Source: Angiostrongylus vasorum (taxonomy: Eukaryota > Nematoda > Chromadorea > Rhabditida > Metastrongylidae). Taken from it: a stretch of DNA of 64,000 nt. Both the position numbers and the translations under genes were made by a program. The stretch spans positions 4,249,501 through 4,313,500 of the forward strand of contig JADANN010000099.1 in assembly GCA_018806985.1 (NCBI GenBank), given 5' to 3'. The notes below the pieces were generated by a model. That model saw only the letters and a program-made list of their open reading frames with translations, had not been told where the DNA came from and ran no database searches. Shown here piece after piece: positions 47,098 through 56,879 of this stretch. Numbering within the stretch: the stretch's first letter is position 1; each line of letters starts with the position of its first letter.

Positions 47098-47405
47098 CCA
47101 TCATTTAACCTCGGTATTAAAATAATCAACATGTTTTTTAAATTGTTGAGATTACACGAGGTTGACAAAGATATTTATCCTGGCTAACGTTTCGATGTCT
47201 TCGTCTTCATCAGAGCAGATGGTCCGATTCGGTGTTCCACACTTAGACACCACAACAAGTTGACGAACAACTGTGGACCACCGACTCGGATCATCGGCTC
47301 TAATGAAGATGAAGACGTCGAAACGTTTGCCGAAATAAACATCTTTATCAAGCTCGTCTAAGCTCAACAATTTAAAAACACAGCTGCAGTTTTTAGCCAA
47401 ATCGA
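47098..47405. repeat. FB fold-back element in the bZIP gene's 5' region
   Basis: A palindromic copy. The left arm starts TTTAACCTCGGTATTAAAAT and carries TGGCTAACGTTTCGATGTCT. The right arm carries the inverse, with AAGACGTCGAAACGTTTGCC. The flanks resemble each other: CTGCAGTTTTCAAATCGA at 47080-47097 and CTGCAGTTTTTAGCCAAATC at 47384-47403, suggesting a target duplication of about 20 bases, or that the element's edges include this sequence. Confidence 0.7.
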
Positions 47406-47478
47406 AAATTGAAACAGTGGATGTCTTGACCCAACAAAAACACGAGATAACAGTCATTAATAACTGAAATAAACCTAC

Positions 47479-47604
47479 AATGTGGTTGTCGAAAGAGGAC
47501 TCTTCAGCAAACCAAACACCACACGAGTCAAGAGCAGGCGTTGTCACAAATGGGCTCGAGAAGTATGTGTGTTCAGAATCAAAGAGAGATAGCTGTTGGT
47601 TCAT
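47479..47604 (-). CDS. Candidate first coding exon of the bZIP gene
   Basis: A 42-codon frame from ATG to a GTAGGT donor: MNQQLSLFDSEHTYFSSPFV ... WFAEESSFDNHI. Hydrophobic and acidic residues are mixed as in activation domains, and the site lies at the expected place upstream. However its phase (0) does not match the next placed exon, which needs phase 2, so either a small exon is missing or this is not part of the gene. Confidence 0.35.
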
Positions 47605-47997
47605 TCTACAAATCAAGATACGACAACGGTTGGCTCATTTAGGACAACTTCATGTTCCAGAAAAAAAGTCCAAAATTACTCACTTATTGATATTCTGATG
47701 ATTCCAAGCAAACGAGTGGTTTCGTGCAAAACGACGAGGACTGCTTGTAGAGAGAAGTTTGAAGCTGAAAGTCCATAGATTACTGGGAACTAACTGTACT
47801 CGTGAACGCATAGCATACAATACATAAAAGTAATCAGACAGAGGCTAAAGAAAAACGAATAAAAACACAGCAGAGAAGTCCATCCAGAAATAGTTCTGAT
47901 TTTCAAGGACATTTACACACACATTTTAAACCGTCGCGCTGCGTATATAACGAAAATTAGAAGAGAAATGCACGTATCCGACAACTTTTTCTGATAT
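47605..47997. other. No recognised feature
   Basis: Between two coding-like islands; nothing supported. Confidence 0.4.
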
Positions 47998-48199
47998 TCA
48001 AAGCTTCGTTTCCGTGACAAGAATGTGATTGTCAACGCTGTTCTCGAAGATGATCGAGCCATGACCGTAGTCAGGTGATATGACAACCGAGCCGAGACAG
48101 GACCGCGACAGACTGCGAAGAGTGCGGCGATCCGGCCGCGTTATCAATCGGGGCAACATCCCGTCGTTGTCCGACCTGCATCGTTCCGTCTGACCGAGA
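47998..48199 (-). CDS. Candidate coding exon, unrecognised
   Basis: GC-rich minus-strand frame after a possible TTTCTCGGTCAG acceptor, ending in a TGA. It reads SDNDGMLPRLITRPDRRTLR, SLSRSCLGSVVISPDYGHGS and ends VDNHILVTETKL. Composition differs clearly from the AT-rich surroundings. It could be a last exon of a separate gene starting near 49475, or an exon of the bZIP gene with a donor before the stop. I recognise no family. Confidence 0.3.
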
Positions 48200-48460
48200 A
48201 AGAACATGTTGACCGAACATCGAAGTCCACAGAGTACTCGGATGAGAAGAAAACAGTCCAGGAGAACGACGATAACAATATAAGAATCCACAGTAGAACA
48301 AAAAACGAGAAGCCACTACTGGAGAACAGCATGCGATGCTTGACAAACAAGCCATTTCGCCTTGTTGTTCGAAGTGACAACGACTGAAACGTCATCAGAC
48401 TGTTGACATTTGCGCTGAATTGCAATGTCAGCCATGTGTGAAGCAAACTGACTTTTCGTT

Positions 48461-48741
48461 GGAGCGTGTGGAAGTGGTCGGAGGCGCCCTGCAATACACA
48501 TGGGATAGATTCCCGCGCCCTTGGCCCACCAAAGCCTTCAATCCCTCCGGCATCGGCAAATCGGTACCAGACTTCTCTTGGAGGATACCAGCACTGGCTC
48601 GATGCATCGGCAGGCATCCACTAGTCATTGTAAAGGCTAGATATGCATTAAATCACTTCCAACGATGCTTAATGAAGTAGGATCCAGGACGCATCCCTAA
48701 GGGATTAATCAACGCCGAAAGCTTTGTCCTTTTATCCTTTA
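48461..48741 (+). repeat. SINE1, full-length copy
   Basis: Head GGAGCGTGTGGAAGTGGTCG, B-box-like GGGATAGATTCCCGC. Core with CCTCCGGCATCGGCAAATCG, and terminal GCTTTGTCCTTTTATCCTTT. Confidence 0.85.
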
Positions 48742-49289
48742 TCGTTGCACTTTGGATGAAATGAACCACTATTTGGAAGCTGTCCGAGCTTTAAAATCGA
48801 TGACTCTGTCAACTTGGAACAGTATAGTTGCTGGTTATTCCTGCATTAAGCAATTAGCGAAACCTCCATATCGTAATTTCCGACGAGCCAATGAACAACG
48901 TCAATGTTGGGGGATCTGAAAAAGCACTCGTCGCTACTCGTCTCAAATCATCCGTAAGAGCCGAGAAACGATGGCGATAACGTCACTTTCACGATGGTTC
49001 CGAGTTCATGGAACAAAGGAACAAAGAGTAAATTTAGGGAAAGGTGTGTAACCACAGAGGGTAATGAAACCATTACAGGAAGTCCATGCTGGAAGCATGT
49101 GAGTGCAGTGCGACGAAGCACGAGGAAATGTAAGCTGTTTTTTACAGGTCCAGAATTACAAGACGCCGCCGCCTTCTGAGAAAAAGAAAACACCGCCCCT
49201 CCATCCGAGAAGAGTTTTAAATAAATGTCCTTGCGAAAATAGAAAATAAACCAGCCGCTCATGGTAATCGATAGGCGCGTTTCCCTAAA
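48742..49289. other. No recognised feature
   Basis: Mostly AT-rich. The minus-strand frame that begins at 49475 runs on through it, but composition suggests intron. Confidence 0.4.
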
Positions 49290-49475
49290 ACACAACTGAT
49301 AGGCGGAGGCCAAAACGAGCGCGGCGAAACACGAACCGGTCCCTCGACCGTGGACGGGCCGACCGTCTGGGGAAGAGACTGTAGGTGGATCAGCGGACGA
49401 CACGTCGCCCGACCCCCCCGAGATCAGCGCTGCCAGCGGAGCGCGATTTTGCACGTCGCAGACCGATGACATCAT
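49290..49475 (-). CDS. Candidate first coding exon of a minus-strand gene, unrecognised
   Basis: The most GC-rich patch of the region. A tandem ATG opens MMSSVCDVQNRAPLAALISG, then GSGDVSSADPPTVSSPDG and RPVHGRGTGSCFAALVLASA. The open frame continues to 48948 but the later part is AT-rich and probably intronic; the donor is not fixed. It may be the start of the bZIP gene's longest transcript or of another gene. I do not recognise a domain. Confidence 0.35.
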
Positions 49476-49662
49476 CGCAGAATCGATTTTGAGGGGGCTA
49501 TGCTGCCGTCCACGGCGTGCTTTTTTGCTTCAAAAAAATCGGTTTACAACCATTGCGACCTAGGAAGATTAAAAAGTGCAAATGCCAGTGAAACTTATAC
49601 CTCTCTTTCACATTTAAAATGGAATAGAACGTGAGTAGCAATTAGACGCCATAAGCCACAAT

Positions 49663-49932
49663 GGCGCGCGTAGCGCAGTGGTCGGTGGCGCCCTGCAATA
49701 CACATGGGATCGATTACCGCACCCCTGGTCCACCAAAGCCTTCCATCCCTCCGGGATCCGCAAGTCGGTATCAGACTTGTCTATGAGGATAGCAGCACTG
49801 GCTCGCGGTGGACCACCGCGAATCATTGTAAAAGGCCAGATATGCATTCAATCGGCATCCAACGATGCTTAATCAAGCCGAGTGCATGGCGCATAGCAGC
49901 GATTGATCAACGCCGAGAGTTTATCCTTTTTA
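49663..49932 (+). repeat. SINE1, near full-length copy
   Basis: Head GGCGCGCGTAGCGCAGTGG, then B box GGGATCGATTACCGC. The core is followed by a 12-base deletion after ACTGGCTCG, and the tail ends TTTATCCTTTTT. Confidence 0.85.
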
Positions 49933-50682
49933 AGCCACATACGTTTCATCCGATAGGTGGTACATTTCCTATGCTTGATCACTGCTTGCGATTCGGCATG
50001 TGACATCGTCGTCGAGAGGTTGGTCGACTAAGCGCGGAGATGGGCAGAATTTACAGCCGGAATAACTGCAGTCCTGGAAGTATGCGAGTCGCAACGCTCT
50101 TAACTTCCCTCCGACCTACCAAGCCTTGTTTGCGGTGGAAAACAAAGAACTCGATAGCATATGGGACTGTCCCAAGATTCGAGAGAAAACCACTGTTGGG
50201 CAGCATTCACCATGTCAGTAAACACTGAAAACGACAGACATCGGTCGCTGCCGAAGCAACACAGGAATTCGACCACCACCGTGAATTGCAGTGACAACAC
50301 ATCATACGAAGTTGGGTAATCTAAGCGCTACAAGGGTACGGTATATGAACTTTAAAAGGGTATAAGTTGGTCATGAAAATAATGACGACTTATTAGACAT
50401 GAGTGGTAGCTGGTCGAAGAAGATTGTGGTTTATTATGGGTGTTGTTAGAACAATTCGCGCCAGGAATTTCACTCATATCGGGAGTGTTGCCGATGCGGA
50501 AGTGTACCTGTCTCAAGTGATATCGCTGTCTGCGTTAGGAGTTCGATAAGATAGTCCGGCCTTTCAATTGGGTTTGTTGACCCTTTTGGCATCTTTCCAA
50601 TACTCGGGAAGAAAACGGCATTCTAAACGCATTCATCATAAGCTTAACGCTTATTTGCTGCATATTCTTTATTCATGGCGCA
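49933..50682. other. No recognised feature
   Basis: Short frames only; no repeat match I could place. Confidence 0.4.
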
Positions 50683-51165
50683 GTATTATGTGAAACACAA
50701 CAACAAAGATACCAAGATATGAACAAAACTCAGCACCTCAGCTGGGCTTCGAACCTGCGATTACCCCCTATCGTGGGTCCACGTGCTATCCACCACTTCA
50801 ACCCAGGCCCTTGCTTTGCATCTTTCTCTCAGCCGCTTTTTTGCTCCAGCATTTAATATCCCCTGCCATGAAAAATGAACAGGCAGTAAATAAAAACTAA
50901 TACATTGTGACTCCGACAGCAGCTTCAGTCTAACAGGGTTCAAAGCCGATTTGTGCTCCCCAGATTATTGCTCTTAATGAGTGTTTCGTCATAGCACCGT
51001 TAGATCAAGCAACCGTCTGAGAGATAGGGAAAACAAGTTCCTAGGTTGATGTGGTGGATAGCACTTGAGTCCTGGAAAAGGCAATCACGAGTTGGGCGCC
51101 CAACTGATGTCCCAAGTTTTGCTTATACTTGAGCATCGTTGTGGGATTTCGTCTAGCCATAGTTA
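50683..51165. repeat. DH element 3, palindromic
   Basis: Left end TATGTGAAACACAACAAC, then a minus-strand tRNA-like module whose B box reads GGTTCGAAGCCC on that strand and A box GAAGTGGTGGATAGCACG. The spacer has GAACAGGCAGTAAATAAAA and ACATTGTGACTCCGAC. A plus-strand module follows (GATGTGGTGGATAGCACTTG) and then the right end GTTTTGCTTATACTTGAGC. Same architecture as the 41.3-kb element. Confidence 0.7.
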
Positions 51166-51447
51166 ATTGAAAGAATAATGTCTCTTCCAAACATTTATTT
51201 GTAAGTACCCTATGTCTCTGCCGCATTTTTTCAAAATAAAGTTTGATGTATAGTAAAAATATGGTGAAAGATATATAATCTACAAACGTTGATGAGAGGT
51301 AAGTCAATTTATTCCAGAACTGTAAGAGTTTTGGATCTTCGAATATACAGCTCTTCCAGAGCCATTTTAAAGCTGATTGTAGAAAATTATGTTAGAAAGC
51401 TGTAGAGATGCTAACTTTTTTATTTACTGCCAATTACTTTTCACTTT

Positions 51448-52150
51448 TTAGTGGCAGGGGTATGTTGAGAAATATAATTCCTACGATGCTGAGATATTTG
51501 CAAAACTCCGGGCCACAGGTGACTGCTGCGGGGATCGAACACGCTATTACCCTTTCTGGGGGGTAACGCGTTCACTACCGCACCATGCGAGTCCTTCGTT
51601 TCGCATTTCCTCACCATGTAACTGTCACTTTTAAATGGCGCTGAACCTCGAAATAAGCGTTTTCCCAATGAGACTCTCGAAAATCGTCAAATGTGCGCTA
51701 AACCTCGAAATAAGCGTTTTCCTCTCCAAATAGGTACCAGTGCCATCAGCAATCACCCGTCAACATGATTGATCTGGGAAGCACTAATCGGCACCTGTGG
51801 TCCTGAGTTTTGTAAATATCTCAGCATCGCTGTGGTTGTATTTCACATAATACCCGGCCGTGAAAACTGTAGTAGACAGTAAATAAAAGGTTGACATTGT
51901 GATTTCGACTACGGCTTCAGCTCAATTGAGTTCCATGCCGATTTGCGCCCACCACATCAATCCCAGTGACGGGTGGTTGCTGATAGCGGCTATAAAACGC
52001 GGCTGAGAGAAACGGGAAAGAAAGGACCGATATGGTGTCGTGGTGAAACGTAAGCCCCGAAAAGGGTAATGTTGTGTTCGATACCGCCGCAGACACCTTT
52101 GGTCTGGAGTTTTCAAATATCTCAGCATCATTGTGGCTGTTGAGATGCTC
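51448..52150. repeat. DH element 4, composite (one minus and about two plus parts)
   Basis: The minus-strand module at 51455-51605 has an intact-looking B box (GTGTTCGATCCCCGC) and A-box region TGGTGCGGTAGTG. After a spacer, a plus-strand 3' part (51738-51880) reads GAGTTTTGTAAATATCTCAG and TATTTCACATAATACCC. It runs directly into a further plus-strand unit with AGTAAATAAAAGGTTGACAT, the tRNA-like block near 52020-52100 and another GAGTTTTCAAATATCTCAG. Partial tandem copies are the simplest reading. Confidence 0.65.
51636..51722. repeat. Direct repeat of about 30 bases inside DH element 4
   Basis: ACCTCGAAATAAGCGTTTTC occurs near 51645 and again near 51699, with similar bases on either side. 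The repeat period is about 54 bases. Confidence 0.85.
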
Positions 52151-52527
52151 CAAAACTGCCAATTTTTTTGGCACTAAGTCGGTTTATTAAGTAATTAAGA
52201 CTTAGGATGCGACGTGAGTTGATTCCTATTCACGCCGTAAAGCGAGAAGGAGGGCCTTTTTCAGATTTTAGCTAACATATATCAGGTGAATTTCGTTAGC
52301 TCCTATAAGAATTATTAGAATCTATGGGAAATTACTGCTACGCGACTGAATCTATTTTACTTTGCTGGGGTGAAAATTCAATTTTCTGAAGGCCACAAAA
52401 TATGTTTTGTGCGCTTTTTTGTCCAAGCTCGTATTTCGAAGATCAATCCATTCCACCCTTATGGCAACCCACGGTGTGCATAACGATCTTGGCCAAATGA
52501 CCGTATGGACACTATTTTTTTTCTTTA
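52151..52527. other. No recognised feature
   Basis: AT-rich spacer. Confidence 0.4.
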
Positions 52528-52830
52528 AATGACCATTCATGACATCTACTGTGCGGATCCCAGCGATTCTTGTGTTCGATCGGTTTTACTCCCATTCATC
52601 GCCCACAGTGGTCTACAAACATTTCGTGTGTTATTTCAGCTGCCGCTAGAGGGATTTCATCTTCTTTTGAATGTCATAAAATGCTGGTCGAGTGTAGTTC
52701 TTCTTGCAGTCTTAGAATTAACCAGGCTAAGGCGTCGTTCCCACGTCGATTGGAAGACAGTAATTGGGTAGAATTCGAACTAGAGCTCTTGCATCTAGTT
52801 CGAAGGCATCACTGACCACTGCGCCATTGA
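52528..52830 (-). repeat. SINE2, copy with an altered middle
   Basis: In plus-strand reading the tail (CATCTACTGTGCGGATCCCA and AATGTCATAAAATGCTGGTC) is good. The core is replaced or eroded (AATTGGGTAGAATTCGAACT), and a head-like ACCACTGCGCCATTG ends the copy. Confidence 0.65.
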
Positions 52831-53064
52831 CAACATTTGGTCTCTATTGTGTCCTTATCGAGTCTTGTGGCTTGCAGTGTTTTCGTTACACTACTCTATA
52901 CATTTATTCAATAGGTAATCGAAAGCAGATCAGAATAGAAGAGATAAGACCAAAATATAATAGCTATTCTCAAATAGTTGCTATTTTCTCCATTGCTCGC
53001 ATATCTCCCAAATTAATTATGATTACTGCTGGCCACATTTATCCTTGCCTCTCTACGGTTTGCA

Positions 53065-53450
53065 CCACTTTCACATGAACACTCTGTATAGGCCTTTTGT
53101 ACCGTTTCCATATGCAGTTTCTGTAAAAGCTTCTGTATTATACAAGCTATTCCATCGCTTTCACATGAACTTTTTTGTAGAAGTCTTCGTGTCGCTTTTC
53201 ATGTGAGCTTTCCGAAAGAGTAGCTGTGCATTTTCACATGCACTTTCTGTGTAAGCTATTGTATAGACTTTACGGTGGGGGTAGAAATTGGCCATACTGT
53301 CCTCGGGACTCCAGGGGAACCACAATGGTTCAACCAGCAAGTCTCCGGAGAACGGAAATTATGCTGGAGTCCGCATCCAGTGAAGACGGGCCATCCAAGT
53401 ATCAAATAAATAAGTATAGACTTCACGTACTTTCTGTATAAGTAGCTCTA
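53065..53450. repeat. Degenerate minisatellite, units of about 37 to 53 bases
   Basis: Variants of CRCTTTCACATGAACTTTCT followed by GTATAAGCTTCTGTAT recur about five times over 53065-53272 and once more at 53414-53450. The array is split by a U1 copy. Units differ by substitutions and small indels. Confidence 0.7.
53295..53415 (-). repeat. U1 repeat fragment inserted in the minisatellite
   Basis: GGACTCCAGGGGAACCACAA, GCAAGTCTCCGGAGAACGG and GGGCCATCCAAGTATCAAAT match the start of U1 on the minus strand. Confidence 0.75.
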
Positions 53451-55489
53451 TCCGATTGTACTAGCTGAGAAAGCTTCAACACCTCTCTTTGAGCTCTGTC
53501 TGTAGTTCCTCCTGTCAAAGCCTCACCCATTAAAAATGGAATATAAGGAGCATTACTAGCCATCAAGGGAGTGCTTGTGTTTGAGTGCCTGTGTTTCAGT
53601 CCCAGGTCCAGTGCTTCAGTGTCCGCATTCCGGTTGCTCGGTCCCCCCAGTGTCCAGCTGCAGTATTCCATTGCTTTGCACAGGTTCTTTCAACTGTTTC
53701 ATTAATCATTTTTTTAATTCCGTTTGTGTCCGTTCGCTCAACTAGCCATCGTCAGATTATGCATATTGTATTATTGTTATTCCCATAAAAAGTTGTAACC
53801 CAAGCTTGAGATTGTTTTCCGTGTCTACGTCAAAAGTCCCGTGTGAGCGAACTCATACAGAGACAGAACATTCTACTTCGGAGTTAGTAATTATTCTGCG
53901 CCGAAGACTCACCCCAAGTCCGCTACACTCCATTGCACCAACTAATACAAGAAAAATTATCTTCTACACTTAATGAATAACAGAAAACTTACTTTCAAAA
54001 AGTTCACTGACCGGTAATTTAACTGAGATTTAACTATTGTCGCATTTTAATCGCGATGATTCGCATAGAATGTGTGCATATGAAAAACACCGAGGACCAA
54101 ACTCAACATGAACTGCGAAATACTTCTAGATGCCTACAGCAATGAGCTTTGCAATATGGACCATAGTGACAGATGGCAAAAATGGTGCTATAGACATCAT
54201 TCGTACTCGTAGTACGATAAGCCCTCCACAGTCTATTCTACAATTCTGTCATGTTAACAACTACGTAAAACACTCTGCTTACTGAAGAATTATCTTTATG
54301 GTCAAAAACAACGTCCACAGCACGGGAAAAATTGCTCCTATTCCGTAGGGTCAGCCACGCAATATTGTGAGCCAGGGCGAAATAGGTTAAACAAGCGGCA
54401 ATTTTTCATGTAGAACACGTCGTCTCCAAATACATTGTTGGTGTTTATGGCCACTGTTATTTCTCCCGTATTTTTACTTAAAAACTTTAATTTTGCTTTG
54501 ATCTCCTCCGCAAATTTAGCTCTGAACAGGTTCAAAATTTAAATAACCCAATAACCTTAAATAACCCTTCTGAAGTTCTAATTCTTCCACTCTAAATAAA
54601 GCAAGGCCTTTTCTATAAGGTGGTTACATTTTCAACTTCTCATTTGCTCCAAGTGTTAAAAAAATTATCACCAGTTTGCCAAAAACCAGCTCTAGATTGA
54701 GTTGTCAAGGTAGCCTTTCGTAACCCATTCTCCAAGCTTGGGATTTACTACGTTTCTTGCAAGCTAACATGACATTGTCAGTATAATGTTCATTTCGTGG
54801 TTGCTAAGATTTCGGCTAATTTCGCTCCTGAACTGCCTGGACGGGTCTGTTGTCATGAGGCGAACGTTGCTGATTATTTCCATAACTTTATTTGAAGAAT
54901 ACAATCACTTCGCTTTTCGTGCAGTTTGTTTTTTAGAAAGTAGTTTTCCAGCCTTGCATGAAAGACGAACTGGACCAGCGCCAGCAGATACCAATATTTT
55001 GTACTCTGTCATTTTGTTGTTCAATTCGTTTTATGAAATCGATATTCAATGCAGATCACTGTGTTAGACATTATGCTTGAAAACATTCGCAAAAACCTGT
55101 TTTTTTGGACGAGTTCTCTTTATGAGAACGAGACTGTTAACTGGTGAAGAGAGCAGCCACCAGAGAAACTGCTGCCGTTTAGGCAAACACAGAGACGTCT
55201 CTGCTGTATTTCAATAGTGAACTTCGACACTTGGAGGCAAGTTTTCCCTGCTTTAACATGGCAAAAATCACTGAGAACACTAGAGGACTTGTAGTGCAAA
55301 GTTATGAGCTAGGCGAGACCAAAAACCATTTGTCTGTAAGAGGGTTAGGCGTTCACCAACATGTCTTAGCACAGTCTGTTTTATTTCGAACTCTTATTGG
55401 CATGGCATGCGATTGATGTTACCATTATCGTACTCAATAAACTTATTCGGCAAAAACAATATTTCAAAACCGACTTTCCTTTAACCTCG
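53451..55489. other. No recognised feature
   Basis: About 2 kb of AT-rich sequence. Frames of 65 to 93 codons (for example 54786-55067 plus and 54338-54535 minus) show no domain or splice context I trust. Confidence 0.4.
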
Positions 55490-55812
55490 TTATTACTAAT
55501 CAACATGTGTTCTTCCTTTTGATGAGCTTACGCGAGATTGTTAAACAGTTTTATTCGACTAACGTTTCGACGTTTTCGTCTTCATCAGAGCCGACGATCG
55601 GAGTCGATAGTCCACCGTTCTTTTTCTTCTTCAATGTGGCGTCTTCGCTTTCATATCGACTTGTGTCTTCCTCAGCGGACCATATCTCGAATGAGGCATA
55701 CCTCATCTCGGTGATGCCCTTTCTCCCCTTTGATGATCGTCGGCTCTAATGAATACGAAGACGTCGAAACGTTAGCCAAATAAAACTGTTTATCAACCCC
55801 GTGTATGCTCAT
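55490..55812. repeat. FB fold-back element, best palindromic copy
   Basis: The left arm runs from CCTTTAACCTCGTTATTACT through TTTGATGAGCTTACGCGAG to AACGTTTCGACGTTTTCGTC and AGAGCCGACGA. The right arm is its inverse: TCGTCGGCTCTAATGAATAC, GAAGACGTCGAAACGTTAGC, AAATAAAACTGTTTATCAAC, TATGCTCATCAAA. The central about 110 bases are unrelated. Non-coding; folds into a long imperfect hairpin. Confidence 0.8.
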
Positions 55813-56167
55813 CAAAGAAAGAGTACATGTTTATTCGACAAGATTCTTTTAAATTCACATTTCTCACAGGCTGTTTCCAGTCTTTTCAACTGGAAACTTT
55901 TATAAGTGGCACCGCAGATACAATAACACGTCTCCACTCTTTCGAATGTTTTCTAAGAAAGAAACATTTCAAAATTTACCAAGGCATTTGAAAACCGACT
56001 TCATTCAAACAAAGAAACAGCGTTTACGAAAATCGTAAGAAGCAAACTAGGCTGACAACGTGCGAGAAAAGTCAAGGTGATCGTGTTAGTAGGCTGACTG
56101 TCTCTGACAACGCGCGCTAGCGATAAAAAATAAGTTTTCACCAGCGCAATCCATTTCTAAAGAAACC
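55813..56167. other. No recognised feature
   Basis: AT-rich, nothing named. Confidence 0.4.
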
Positions 56168-56449
56168 TTGAGTAGATCGCATTCAGTCTGCACGACCTTC
56201 AAGATCGACTTCGTAACAAAGCTAGAATTGGAACACGAACTGGAAAACGAAGAACAAGAAGTAGGGTCGTTACTACCACTTCCATTTCCTCCAGCTTTCT
56301 TTAGACATCAAGACCCTAACGACGGAGCAGATATCAATTTTCGCATATCTTCGAACGAAACTCTCAAGGTGCTTAAACATTATCGCGAGTGGAAGTTCAA
56401 TTCCAAATTTACATTAGCAAAAAAAGTGGTAAGGTTCCAGCACAGATAG
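56168..56449 (+). CDS. Unrecognised 93-codon open frame
   Basis: Starts at a non-ATG codon (TTG) and contains an acidic stretch (KLELEHELENEEQEVGSL), a proline patch (LPLPFPPAFF) and ISSNETLKVLKHYREWKF. The charged composition is more protein-like than other frames nearby. No domain, start or splice border confirms it; it may be an exon or a transposon relic. Confidence 0.2.
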   Translation: MSRSHSVCTTFKIDFVTKLELEHELENEEQEVGSLLPLPFPPAFFRHQDPNDGADINFRISSNETLKVLKHYREWKFNSKFTLAKKVVRFQHR

Positions 56450-56879
56450 GATCAAAATCTATTAAACTATCAGTCGATGATAAGAGCGAGGAATTTGTGG
56501 TAATTGCTCGTCGACTACACGTTGAGATAGCTTTAAAAAACGTCTTGAAGTCTTGAAGACACTTTGCTTCATTGCGCATCAACTGGGACTTCGCTTTATC
56601 GCGCATCACCTGGAGAGGAATTCAAAAAGGCCAATATCGAAAACTGGACAGCGAATGATTTAAAGTGGCAAGCGCGGCAGGTTTAAAACTACAGTTATCT
56701 CTCAACTCAAATTTGATTTACGAACATGTCGCGTCATGTACTTTACTTCATCAAAACTCATAAGTTAGTATCCAGTGATGGTCTTGTGTCTACCGATTTA
56801 TCGTTATTCAAATTTAAACCCATCGCTAACTCTGTAGGCGGGTTAACGGATGGAATAACCTGGTTTTTAACCCAAATAC
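56450..56879. other. No recognised feature
   Basis: Spacer before the RTE-II copy; nothing supported. Confidence 0.4.

Noticed and set aside
47040..47125. Short upstream frames (for example ATG GAC TGA) as ATF4-style regulatory uORFs
   Set aside because: The interval is better read as coding exon and FB insertion, and no transcript leader has been placed, so the idea cannot be supported.
47150..55800. Hammerhead-ribozyme resemblance in FB arms (CTGATGA ... GAAA)
   Set aside because: The core words are present, but the first pair of stem II would be A-C. No cleavage-site triplet with matching stems I and III was found; the flanking complement only closes a plain hairpin.
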